A stretch of DNA of 30,904 nucleotides from an uncultured Granulosicoccaceae bacterium (GTDB taxonomy: Bacteria; Pseudomonadota; Gammaproteobacteria; Granulosicoccales; Granulosicoccaceae), in contig CALFBL010000109.1 in the NCBI GenBank assembly GCA_937951695.1, positions 1 through 30,904 on the forward strand, given 5' to 3'. This document shows positions 8,143 to 15,768 of the stretch, piece after piece. A program made the translations under genes and the position numbers. The number at the start of each line of letters is the position of its first letter. Position 1 is the stretch's first letter. The notes below the pieces were generated by a model that was given only the letters and a program-made list of their open reading frames with translations, was not told the DNA's origin and did not search any database.

Positions 8143-8295
8143 TTACAAAATCGGCTTATCGTCTGAATGCAGAATTCTCTCCGCCGAGCCATCTAGATCA
8201 TCATACTGTTTTGATTTCAGTGACCAGAAAAAAGCACCTAGAGCCAACAAACCCATCAATAACGATAATGGTAACAAGAAAAGAAAGTCGCTCAT
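8143..8295 (-). CDS. ccoS: Cbb3-type cytochrome oxidase assembly protein CcoS
   Basis: This is a 50-residue protein that begins MSDFLFLLPLSLLMGLLALG. A single membrane helix (about 4-24) is followed by FFWSLKSKQYDDLDGSAERI and a short acidic tail ending DDKPIL. The F-W-x-x-x-x-x-Q-Y/F-D-D-L-(D/E)-G motif is diagnostic of CcoS, which is needed for cofactor insertion into cbb3 oxidase. The ATG shares one base with the ccoI stop (TGATG) and has GGAG 7 bases upstream, inside ccoI. It is the last gene of the oxidase cluster. Confidence 0.93.
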   Translation of the reverse strand: MSDFLFLLPLSLLMGLLALGAFFWSLKSKQYDDLDGSAERILHSDDKPIL

Positions 8296-10580
8296 CACTT
8301 GGCTCCGTGTAAGTTAGCTACTGTGGTGAATTGGCTGATTTGCTTTTTTGATGTGGGCTTGGAAGAATTATCAAATAGACTTAATCGCAAAGAATTTCCC
8401 ACTACTAATATTGAGGATAGAGACATGGCAATTGCTGCAATTAATGGTGAGACCCATCCCGCGAACGCTAGGGGCATCGCAACCAAATTATAGACAACAG
8501 CAATCGCAATATTTTGTGTAACGATACGTTTGGCTTGAGCAGCAAGTCGCCAAGTTGTGTAAATCCCACCAAGTTTGCTATGCAACAGCACAAAATCAGA
8601 GCTACTTGCACCGATATCCCCCGCATCACCCATCGCAAATGATACATTTGCTGCCGTTAGTGCAACCGTATCATTAATGCCATCACCAACCATCAACACA
8701 GAGCGGCCGCTCTGTTTAAGATGCTCAACATAATTGGATTTATCAGAGGGACTTGCATGAGATACGATCTCGCCAATGCTTAGCAAATCAGCAATATTCG
8801 CGACGCTAGCATGTTGATCGCCACTCGCAACGCAGAGTCGAACTTGAGCGTCAGCAAATTTTTGGATAGTTGACAAGGCATCGCTGCGCAAGCATTCATT
8901 GAAATCAAACTGCGTCAATAGCCTACCGTTTGCCGAAAAAAAAGAACGAGACTGAGGCGTATCGATTCCCGTTGAGTCGGATAACTTTTCAATCGCCCAT
9001 GAGGGTTTACCCAAGCGGTACAATACGCCCTCGTGTACAGCCTGTATTCCTTTTCCAGCTATTTCTTTACAGTCTTTCATACCACTTTTAATGTCATCAA
9101 CTAAGCAAGTCGCAGCAATCGCACGAGCAAACGGATGGCTTGATGATTTGCTTAATTCGCACAATATCAAAGCGTGTTTATCAGATAGTTGATATTCAGA
9201 AGCTAGCTTTGCTGATTTCTCTGTGAGAGTACCCGTCTTATCGAGGACCACTGTGTCGATTGTTGCCAGCCGCTCCAGTGCCGCTCCATTTTTCATCACA
9301 ACCCCTTGCCGAAATAGGATGCCGCCAGCAAGCACATGAACCATCGGAACTGCTAGTCCCAAAGCACACGGACAGGTTATTATGAGCACCGCAATCGCAA
9401 TACTGATCGACGTGTGTGCATCGGCGCCTGCTGCGTACCACGACAATCCAGCCATCAGTGCAGCAAGATGCACAACCGGTGCATACCATCTTGCTACTTG
9501 TTCTGACAGCGATTCATACCGACCTTTTTGAGCCGTGGCAGTCTCTACCAGCCGCTGCGTTCGGTTCAAAAACGAGTTCTGCTGACATCGAATGACGCTC
9601 ACAATAACCGGTTCACCCAGATTCATCACCCCAGCACTTAGCTCATCACCAACTTTATGGTCTTTGGGCTGTGATTCACCGTCTACAATCGAGGTGTCGA
9701 ATTCAGATTCACCTCGAACGATGACGGCATCCAGTGCTAAGCGCGTATGGGCGGAAACCAATAAGAATTCGCCCTCTTCAATCGTTTGACATGGTACCGG
9801 ATGAGGTTTAGAAAATTCGCCATTAACAGCGATCTCTAACTTCATCGCTGTGCGTGGCATTATCTGCGCGAGCGTATTTAGGCTCGATTCGGCTTTACGC
9901 CGCATACTGTGATCTAGCGTTCGTCCAATCAGCAGAAAAAATATCAACATGGTGGTTGCTTCGAAATACACATCAGCCCCACCTCGCCAAGTGTCGTGCA
10001 ACCCCATCAGCAACGTCAGCACAATGCCAACACTGATCGGGACATCCATATTCGTCGTGCGGTGTCTCAGCGCAGTCCAAGCTGATTCGAAAAATAATGA
10101 ACCAGAGTAGGCAACGGCTGCTACGGCCAACACTGCCGAAAGAACATGGAAAACGTATCGAGTGGCCTCATCAGCGCCTGCCCAAACCGCAACAGATAAC
10201 ATCATGATGTTACCGGCTGCAAATCCTGCGACGGCGGTGGCGCGTAAGTAACGCTTAGCCATGGCCTCACTATCAGTAGACGTTTCACACACGATCGATG
10301 CGGCAAACCCGACGCTTTTCATTGCGTCCAGCACCGCTTGCAAACCTTCATGGGGATGCCAATCGACAAGCACCGTTTTTAATGTCAGGTTAGCGCGGGC
10401 AGATGCTACGGCATCTGTGGATTCCAACGCGCGTTCAATCTTTGCCACACAAGCGCCACAACGTAAATCTGGAACAGACAAAGTCGTGCGTTTAAGACCT
10501 GATGGTAGGGTTTCACTTAGTATTAACCACTCATCAAGTCTTTTACCTTGAATTTCAGCATTTTGTGTAGCTATTGACAT
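8295..10580 (-). CDS. ccoI: Copper-translocating P1B-type ATPase for cbb3 oxidase assembly
   Basis: This 761-residue inner-membrane pump of the CcoI/FixI type exports copper for CuB insertion into CcoN. It has an N-terminal heavy-metal domain with CxxC at 41-44 (LRCGACVAKIERAL). It also has eight predicted membrane helices, an actuator motif DGES (300-303, where copper pumps usually have TGES or SGES), and the metal-binding CPC (403-405). The phosphorylated DKTGT (Asp447), the HP locus (482-483) and GDGIND (632-637) complete the set. The start ATG lies 3 bases after the stop of the DUF2189 gene, and ccoS follows with a 1-base overlap. Its place in the cco cluster separates it from general copper-detoxification pumps. 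Confidence 0.94.
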   Translation of the reverse strand: MSIATQNAEIQGKRLDEWLILSETLPSGLKRTTLSVPDLRCGACVAKIERALESTDAVASARANLTLKTVLVDWHPHEGLQAVLDAMKSVGFAASIVCETSTDSEAMAKRYLRATAVAGFAAGNIMMLSVAVWAGADEATRYVFHVLSAVLAVAAVAYSGSLFFESAWTALRHRTTNMDVPISVGIVLTLLMGLHDTWRGGADVYFEATTMLIFFLLIGRTLDHSMRRKAESSLNTLAQIMPRTAMKLEIAVNGEFSKPHPVPCQTIEEGEFLLVSAHTRLALDAVIVRGESEFDTSIVDGESQPKDHKVGDELSAGVMNLGEPVIVSVIRCQQNSFLNRTQRLVETATAQKGRYESLSEQVARWYAPVVHLAALMAGLSWYAAGADAHTSISIAIAVLIITCPCALGLAVPMVHVLAGGILFRQGVVMKNGAALERLATIDTVVLDKTGTLTEKSAKLASEYQLSDKHALILCELSKSSSHPFARAIAATCLVDDIKSGMKDCKEIAGKGIQAVHEGVLYRLGKPSWAIEKLSDSTGIDTPQSRSFFSANGRLLTQFDFNECLRSDALSTIQKFADAQVRLCVASGDQHASVANIADLLSIGEIVSHASPSDKSNYVEHLKQSGRSVLMVGDGINDTVALTAANVSFAMGDAGDIGASSSDFVLLHSKLGGIYTTWRLAAQAKRIVTQNIAIAVVYNLVAMPLAFAGWVSPLIAAIAMSLSSILVVGNSLRLSLFDNSSKPTSKKQISQFTTVANLHGAK

Positions 10581-10582
10581 AG
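10568..10582. repeat. 15-base direct repeat at the ccoI start (copy 1)
   Basis: CTATGTCAATAGCTA (minus strand) covers the start codon of ccoI. The identical 15 bases recur at 11396-11410 over the start of the DUF2189 gene, so both proteins begin MSIA. See the copy 2 entry. Confidence 0.7.
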
Positions 10583-10583
10583 G

Positions 10584-11408
10584 CTACTCAGTAATAGCAG
10601 GGCTAAAAATGGGCGTATCCGGATGACCACGTACCGCTCTATAAACGTGCCATGTCGCATGACCTAACACTGGGAAAACGACTATCAAGGCTAACAGGCC
10701 CGTTAGCACACACACTATAAACAGAGCAAACACGATGGTTCCCCACGCAAGCATAACCGGTAAGTTATTCCACGATAACGCTATACTGGATCCCATTGCT
10801 GTAAACGCATCCGTTTTCTCGGCGAGCAGCATCGGAATCGAAAATGTACTTATGCCAAACGCAAATCCAGCGAATAGACCGCCAAATAATGTGCCCGATA
10901 CGAGTAACCCCCATCCCCTAGGATCGGTTATCAGTAAAGCAACGACGCCATCGATACCAGGAAATCCGTGTATACCAAAAAACAAGGCATACATAAGTAC
11001 ACCAGCGCGAAGCCACAACAGAATCCAAAGTGTCAATATTAAGCCAACAAAAGCGATCTGACCTCTGGAACGAGCTTTAGCAAACAACATACGGCCAATA
11101 CCCGTGGTTTCTCCGTTCTCAATATTCCGACTTTTCTCGTATAAGCCAACGGCCAGGGCTGGGCCGAACACCAAGAACGCGCCAAGCAATGGAAATAAGA
11201 TGTAATCAAAATCTGAAGCAAAAATACCGGCAATTAGTAGCCAAGAGATTGCGAATACGATAGCACCATACAGTAAGCTTGCCTCCATATTGACTGACTT
11301 GAAATCATCCCAACCTTTGCGTAGCCAATTTTTGGCTGTATTGGTTGGTAAACCACGGTTTAGCACTATGCCGTTGTGTATAGGGGGTACTGGTTTAGCT
11401 ATTGACAT
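10584..11408 (-). CDS. DUF2189 multi-pass membrane protein inside the cbb3 cluster
   Basis: I place the start at the ATG at 11408 (MSIAKPVPPI, preceded by GAGAGAAG), giving 274 residues. An open frame continues about 51 codons upstream but has no homology-like features. After a cytoplasmic N-terminus (WLRKGWDDFKSVNM) there are about six hydrophobic segments with the DUF2189 hallmarks: LGAFLVFGPALAVGLYEKSR, SIPMLLAEKTDAFTAMGSS, and a C-terminal helix ending FPVLGHATWHVYRAVRG. The function of the family is not established. It lies between the small membrane protein after ccoP and ccoI, 3 bases from ccoI, so a role in oxidase assembly or membrane context is plausible but unproven. Confidence 0.85.
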   Translation of the reverse strand: MSIAKPVPPIHNGIVLNRGLPTNTAKNWLRKGWDDFKSVNMEASLLYGAIVFAISWLLIAGIFASDFDYILFPLLGAFLVFGPALAVGLYEKSRNIENGETTGIGRMLFAKARSRGQIAFVGLILTLWILLWLRAGVLMYALFFGIHGFPGIDGVVALLITDPRGWGLLVSGTLFGGLFAGFAFGISTFSIPMLLAEKTDAFTAMGSSIALSWNNLPVMLAWGTIVFALFIVCVLTGLLALIVVFPVLGHATWHVYRAVRGHPDTPIFSPAITE

Positions 11409-11410
11409 AG
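11396..11410. repeat. 15-base direct repeat at the DUF2189 gene start (copy 2)
   Basis: This is the same CTATGTCAATAGCTA as at 10568-10582, in the same orientation and reading frame, about 830 bases apart. It could mark a shared translation-initiation context, or a short duplication made when the DUF2189 gene was inserted in the cluster. Confidence 0.7.
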
Positions 11411-11469
11411 ACTTCTCTCTGAGTTCACTCTGGATAATTAAACAATCAGCGCCCTTTACATACAGGCCA

Positions 11470-11718
11470 TTAGCAGGATGACTTCGCAGCTGAATATCCT
11501 GACTGTGATAGATCACCTGCTTTAGCGTGCGGCACACAAAGCGGTTGCGATTCAAAGGCAACTTCCAGCAAGTTTGCGTAGGCCATGATCAAAAAAACGA
11601 CAAACGCTATAATGCCTAGCCAGACTACAATAATAAAACGACGTCGTTTTTTATCAGGACCAATCCTAACCGGTTCAACGCCGAACTGGCTGGAAGGGAT
11701 ATCGGGCAAACTATCCAT
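11470..11718 (-). CDS. Small single-pass membrane protein encoded directly after ccoP
   Basis: The 82-residue product starts at an ATG that shares a base with the ccoP stop (TGATG); a TTG one codon upstream is also possible. A hydrophilic N-terminus with a positive cluster KKRRR (about 24-28) is followed by one strong membrane helix (IIVVWLGIIAFVVFLIMAY). The remaining 30 residues, probably periplasmic, end in CVPHAKAGDL and AAKSSC, giving two Cys and one His. I do not recognise the family. It is too short for CcoH/FixH (about 150 residues) and lacks ferredoxin motifs of CcoG. Tight coupling to ccoP suggests a cbb3 accessory subunit or assembly factor, with the Cys/His tail perhaps handling copper or haem. 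That is inference. Confidence 0.75.
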   Translation of the reverse strand: MDSLPDIPSSQFGVEPVRIGPDKKRRRFIIVVWLGIIAFVVFLIMAYANLLEVAFESQPLCVPHAKAGDLSQSGYSAAKSSC

Positions 11719-12647
11719 CAAGAATTATCCGTTTTCGTACGATCATCACTGTGGTGTATTTCTGCATCCTCCGACAGCGTTGGTACATAGAGGGATAATA
11801 TTTTTAATAAGTTGTCGTCCAACCTGTCTTCCCAGTACGGCATCTGTCCCGCGCGTCCGGCAACGATGGTTTCAATCAAAGTCTTAAGCGGGTATCCGTA
11901 AATCCAGTGTGTATCAGTTAGGTTTGGTGCACCAAACAATGGGTTGCCTTGCCCATTCGAACCATGGCACGCAACGCACTGAGCCTGATAAACGCTTTTC
12001 CCATTGTTGACTTGTAATAGCTCAGAAACATTGCTGCCGTTGCCGATGAGCGGATTAGAAAGTGATTGAACGTAAAGAGCCACATCGTGAATGCTTTCCG
12101 AATCTAACAATCCCGAATTGCCAAACGCTGGCATCTGAGCAATACGTGCTTGAGAATGTCCTGAATTAATTCCGTGTTGCAGTGTCTTGTAGATACTTTC
12201 GGGTTCATTACCCCACAACCACGCATCATCATTCAATGATGGATAATTTGTTGCACCCTGTCCCAAGTCACCGTGGCAGCCCGCACAGTTATCTTCAAAC
12301 AGCGCCGGGCCTGCTCGTCGAACCAATGTCATCACTTCGGCATTATCAGCCAATTCTGATAGCGACGTATTCGTTATCTGGTCTCGCCACATTGCCGTAT
12401 TTTGTTCGGCCTCTATACGCTGTTGCTTGACAACTTTTTTTTGGTCAAATCCAAGTAAACCTTGAGTATGAGATTCCATACCTGGCCATGCAGGCATTAA
12501 GACCCAATAGGCTACCGAAAACAGAAAGGCAATTGCAAAACATATGTACCACAATCGCGGAACACGACTATTGAGCTCGGTGATTCCGTTCCAGCTATGG
12601 CCTGTTGTCATATGACCAGTGTATCGATCACGCTCTTCTACGGACAT
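11718..12647 (-). CDS. ccoP: Cbb3-type cytochrome c oxidase subunit III (dihaem cytochrome c)
   Basis: This 309-residue membrane-anchored cytochrome passes electrons to CcoO and CcoN. The N-terminal TGHMTTGHSWNGITELN segment is a CcoP hallmark. It is followed by one membrane helix (about 33-53) and a periplasmic part with two haem c sites, CAGCH (121-125) and CVACH (224-228). MPAFG near 172 and MPYW near 275 supply likely axial methionines. The gene starts inside the end of ccoQ (10-base overlap), and its stop overlaps the next small gene. The length is normal for CcoP. Confidence 0.95.
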   Translation of the reverse strand: MSVEERDRYTGHMTTGHSWNGITELNSRVPRLWYICFAIAFLFSVAYWVLMPAWPGMESHTQGLLGFDQKKVVKQQRIEAEQNTAMWRDQITNTSLSELADNAEVMTLVRRAGPALFEDNCAGCHGDLGQGATNYPSLNDDAWLWGNEPESIYKTLQHGINSGHSQARIAQMPAFGNSGLLDSESIHDVALYVQSLSNPLIGNGSNVSELLQVNNGKSVYQAQCVACHGSNGQGNPLFGAPNLTDTHWIYGYPLKTLIETIVAGRAGQMPYWEDRLDDNLLKILSLYVPTLSEDAEIHHSDDRTKTDNS

Positions 12648-12805
12648 GGCTTGTCTTCGTCCATCAGTATGCTCTTTGCCGCTTGATCAAAAGACTTTTT
12701 GTTTCGCGGCAGACAGGCATAGATAATTACCGCTACAAAAACACAAAAAAAATACACCACGCCCATAGACTTACTCAACAGAACCATCGCGGCATGTTCA
12801 ATCAT
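12638..12805 (-). CDS. ccoQ: Cbb3-type cytochrome oxidase subunit CcoQ (FixQ)
   Basis: This is a 55-residue protein between ccoO and ccoP, starting MIEHAAMVLLSKSMGVVYF. A single membrane helix (about 13-31) is followed by CLPRNKKSFDQAAKSILMDE, ending DEDKPCP. 'P-x-N-K/R-x-x-F-D-x-A-A-x-x-x-L-x-D-(E/D)' is the CcoQ signature. Its ATG overlaps the ccoO stop by 4 bases (ATGA), and its 3' end overlaps ccoP by 10 bases. CcoQ stabilises the assembled oxidase. Confidence 0.93.
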   Translation of the reverse strand: MIEHAAMVLLSKSMGVVYFFCVFVAVIIYACLPRNKKSFDQAAKSILMDEDKPCP

Positions 12806-13542
12806 GATCCGCCCTCCACATTACTGTCATCAGAATTCGCAGCGTCGGTTAATCTACCCAATATTTGTAAGTAGGCCACTAGCGCATCCATTTCAGTTAC
12901 TTTGTCTGGGTTGGTATCAAATACCCTAACTGTCGTCGCCTTACCATAGCGCTCTAACAGAGCTGCGGTGTCTAGTGAATCGGGTGAGGCTTGTGCAAGC
13001 GCATCGTTGCTGGCATTAGCAATCATTTCCTGAGAATAAGGAACCCCTACACTCGCATTTGCCCGCAAGTGACCACTCAGGTCACCGGTATCCAATTCGT
13101 TGGTGTTCAACCACGGGTAAGCGGGCATTATTGACGATTTTACGACTTCACGTGGATTCGTTAAGTGCTGGGTTTGCCACTGATCGGAGTATTTATTGCC
13201 GACTCGGGCAAGATCTGGACCTGTGCGCTTCGACCCCCACAACATAGGATGGTCGTATTTCGACTCAACAGCCAAAGAGAAAGGACCATAACGATCGACC
13301 TCATCCCGTAGAGTTCTAATCATTTGTGAGTGGCAAGCGTAACAACCCTCACGCATATAAATGTGCCTTCCGGCTAATTCAAGTGGAGTGTACACACGCA
13401 TATCAGGTGCTGTTTCTACCGTATTATCGATGGTGAACAACGGTGCTATTTCAATAATTCCACCAACACCTGAAACCAGTACTATCGCAAGCACTAACGC
13501 AATGGAATTTTTCTCTACCTTGGAATGTAAACCGAATATCAC
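12802..13542 (-). CDS. ccoO: Cbb3-type cytochrome c oxidase subunit II (monohaem cytochrome c)
   Basis: This is a 246-residue subunit with an N-terminal membrane helix (about 13-36, ending GGIIEIAPLF) and one periplasmic haem c site, GCYACHSQMIR (Cys67, Cys70, His71). The CcoO-specific YGPFSLAVESKYDHPMLWGS and RTGPDLARVG segments follow. SSIMPAYPWL provides the axial Met region. The start is GTG at 13542, overlapping the ccoN stop (GTGA), with GGGAG 7 bases upstream. The C-terminus carries a MDALVAYLQILG segment common in the family. Confidence 0.95.
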   Translation of the reverse strand: MIFGLHSKVEKNSIALVLAIVLVSGVGGIIEIAPLFTIDNTVETAPDMRVYTPLELAGRHIYMREGCYACHSQMIRTLRDEVDRYGPFSLAVESKYDHPMLWGSKRTGPDLARVGNKYSDQWQTQHLTNPREVVKSSIMPAYPWLNTNELDTGDLSGHLRANASVGVPYSQEMIANASNDALAQASPDSLDTAALLERYGKATTVRVFDTNPDKVTEMDALVAYLQILGRLTDAANSDDSNVEGGS

Positions 13543-15203
13543 TGTGTGGCTCCCGTGGATGTTTCTAACTTGGAAGCCACCACACCTTCGTCAGGACTTT
13601 TGAACTCGATATCAGACTCTTTGGTGCCAAAACGAATAGTCATATAAACATTGTATACCGCTATCAATATTCCAAAGACATACATCAACCCTCCTATACC
13701 TCTGGCAAAATAATAAGGGTGCATTGCTTCCACAGAATCTTGAAACGAATACGCAAGCAGGCCATCTTCTGTATATGTTCGCCACATTAATCCTTGCACA
13801 ATACCCGCATTCCAAAGACTGACCAAGTAAATAATTATTCCGGTCAACGCAAACCAGAAATGTAACTCAACAAGGAACTTCGAATACATTTGAGAACGCT
13901 TCCATAGCCAAGGCACCAAGCAGTAGAAAGTCCCAAAAGTAATAAATGCCACCCATCCCAATGCGCCTGAATGTACATGACCTATCGTCCAGTCGGTGTA
14001 ATGCGACAGGGAGTTGACCGGGCGTATGGCCATAAACGAACCCTCGAAGGTAGACAGCCCATAAAACACGGCCGCCACCATCATAAAACGCAATGTTGCG
14101 TCGTCACGCACTTTGTGCCAAGCGCCGTTTAGGGTAAGAAGCGCATTTCCTGCAGAACCCCAGGACGGCACGATAAGCATGATTGAGAACGTGACACCCA
14201 GTGTTTGAACCCATTGCGGTAGCGCTGTGTAATGCAAATGATGCGGCCCCGCCCACATATAGATGAAAGTAATTCCCCAGAAGCTGATGATGGACATACG
14301 ATACGAAAAGATCGGCCGTTCCGCCCGTTTGGGCAGGAAGTAGTACATCATGCCGAGAAAGCCTGCTGTTAGGAAAAAAGCGACAGCATTATGACCATAC
14401 CACCACTGGGTCATGGCATCTTGCACACCGGAAAACAAGGAATAGCTCTTAGCAGATGAAAAAGACACTGGAACCGCTAAGTTGTTAACGATGTGTAGCA
14501 CCGCGACAACAAGTATGAATGCGAGGTAATACCAATTTGCTACATATATATGAGGCTCCCTTCGACGAGCCAATGTGCGCAGATAAAGCACCAAATACGT
14601 TGCCCAGACGATTACAAGCCAGATATCGGCGTACCATTCTGGCTCAGCATATTCTTTTGATTGGGTGATGCCAATTAGGTAACCACTGGCAGCAAGCACA
14701 CAGAATAGATTAAAACCAATAAGTACAAACCAGGGGCTGAGCTGATCTGGCAGCCGTGCGCGGCATGTGCGCTGCATAACATGGAATGAAGTTGCTATTA
14801 AGGCGTTACCACCAAAGCCAAATATTACACCCGAGGTATGCACGGGACGAAGCCGGCCATAGCTCGCCCAAGCAGCGTCGAAGGTAAAGTCTGGGTAGGC
14901 CATCATCCACGCGATCCAATCGCCGACCGACATTCCAACTACACCCCAAAATAACGACAGCACTATGCCTGCCTTAGTTGGGTCATCGTAGTACTCACGA
15001 AGTCGCGCCTCAGGAGGTATAGGCAGCCTAATGGCTCGGCATAACAAAAATGCAATAAGGCTTGCAAACATCAAAATGACCCAGCCATGGATTGCGATCA
15101 AATCATCTCTGCCAACAAGTGCAAAAAAAGCACCGACCATTGCTACCAATACGGTGATTGCTATCGCCAAGCGACGCTCTAGTAAAGTCAATTGACCAAT
15201 CAT
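13539..15203 (-). CDS. ccoN: Cbb3-type cytochrome c oxidase subunit I (catalytic)
   Basis: CcoN is the proton-pumping haem-copper core that reduces oxygen to water with high affinity. The 554-residue protein carries the expected ligands: His122 (RPVHTSGVIFG, low-spin haem b), His271 (WWYGHNAVAF, CuB), His321-His322 (GPHHLHYT, CuB), and His409/His411 (IGHVHSGALGW, haem b3 and b). YGLSTFEGSF near 381 is also typical. It is longer than the roughly 475-residue CcoN of many bacteria. The extra length is an N-terminal pair of hydrophobic segments (about 12-58) before the usual first helix at about 78; such extended forms exist. It opens the oxidase operon, and its stop overlaps ccoO. Confidence 0.96.
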   Translation of the reverse strand: MIGQLTLLERRLAIAITVLVAMVGAFFALVGRDDLIAIHGWVILMFASLIAFLLCRAIRLPIPPEARLREYYDDPTKAGIVLSLFWGVVGMSVGDWIAWMMAYPDFTFDAAWASYGRLRPVHTSGVIFGFGGNALIATSFHVMQRTCRARLPDQLSPWFVLIGFNLFCVLAASGYLIGITQSKEYAEPEWYADIWLVIVWATYLVLYLRTLARRREPHIYVANWYYLAFILVVAVLHIVNNLAVPVSFSSAKSYSLFSGVQDAMTQWWYGHNAVAFFLTAGFLGMMYYFLPKRAERPIFSYRMSIISFWGITFIYMWAGPHHLHYTALPQWVQTLGVTFSIMLIVPSWGSAGNALLTLNGAWHKVRDDATLRFMMVAAVFYGLSTFEGSFMAIRPVNSLSHYTDWTIGHVHSGALGWVAFITFGTFYCLVPWLWKRSQMYSKFLVELHFWFALTGIIIYLVSLWNAGIVQGLMWRTYTEDGLLAYSFQDSVEAMHPYYFARGIGGLMYVFGILIAVYNVYMTIRFGTKESDIEFKSPDEGVVASKLETSTGATQ

Positions 15204-15244
15204 TTCATAAAGCCCGCTCTTTGCGCATTGATAATACTAAATTC

Positions 15245-15285
15245 TGTATACCATATAAAAAATCCACTGTAGAGTTCATAATCAA
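15245..15285 (-). promoter_or_regulatory. Candidate FNR/ANR-type class II promoter upstream of ccoN
   Basis: On the minus strand TTGATTATGAACTC (15285-15272) has a perfect FNR half-site, TTGAT, but a poor second half. TATACA (15250-15245) lies at about the distance expected for a -10 box if the site is centred near -41.5, placing the start of transcription near 15237. A second FNR-like sequence, TTTAGTATTATCAA (15241-15228, 8 of 10 consensus bases), overlaps that point. Oxygen control of cbb3 genes by FNR/ANR is well known; the site itself is only a candidate. Confidence 0.35.
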
Positions 15286-15417
15286 GAAAATTTTCATAAC
15301 GTCAAAAATTCAGCGACTTGACCTGACAATGCGTTCGCTATGAATGCAGAGATCTCAGGATTGCATCCTCAATTGCCCGATTTTCTGGCATTGACAGGGT
15401 TAAGATTCTCTGCAGTC

Positions 15418-15768
15418 TTAATTAGGCGACCAAGCTCGCTGCAATGGCTTTTTGCGTAGCGTGCCTATCTTTTCGCGTAGCCTGCCTATCTGATTGAACA
15501 TCGACAACGCCGGACGCTTCGCTGGCGTATTCCGGTCTCGTTCGCGGTAACGCATTTGAAGCTCGCGCGTCAGATCGTGCGCGACAACATTGCTCAATAA
15601 AAACAGCTTGTTCGCATCCCAGCGTTGGCCACCGCTAATGGGGGAGGCAAGTGAATTTACATCAGACCTCGGATTTGCGACATTTAATCGCTCAGGTTGG
15701 GTTGTTGTGAACAGGTTTGTCGCGCTTTGATCTTGACCACCCACCCTGATGTTACTCACCGATACCAT
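15418..15768 (-). pseudogene. Decayed transposase C-terminus (IS1380/IS4-like)
   Basis: The open frame encodes 116 residues. From about residue 50 (RWDANKLFLLSNVVAHDLTR, ELQMRYRERDRNT, KRPALSMFNQIGRLRE) it resembles the C-terminal region of IS1380-type DDE transposases, where 'N-x-L-F/Y-L-L-x-x-x-A-x-(D/N)-L-x-R-E-L-Q' precedes a Lys-Arg-rich tail. The first 50 residues show no such likeness, and no catalytic DDE part is present, so this is a relic rather than a gene. Near the end a tandem duplication encodes IGRLREK-IGTLRKK (DNA copies at about 15448-15470 and 15469-15491). It overlaps the phosphatase gene by 17 bases. The family call rests on remembered motif patterns and is moderately sure. 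Confidence 0.55.

Noticed and set aside
8012..8317. Plus-strand frame of 101 codons
   Set aside because: It runs antisense through ccoS and the end of ccoI, which are clearly real on the other strand.
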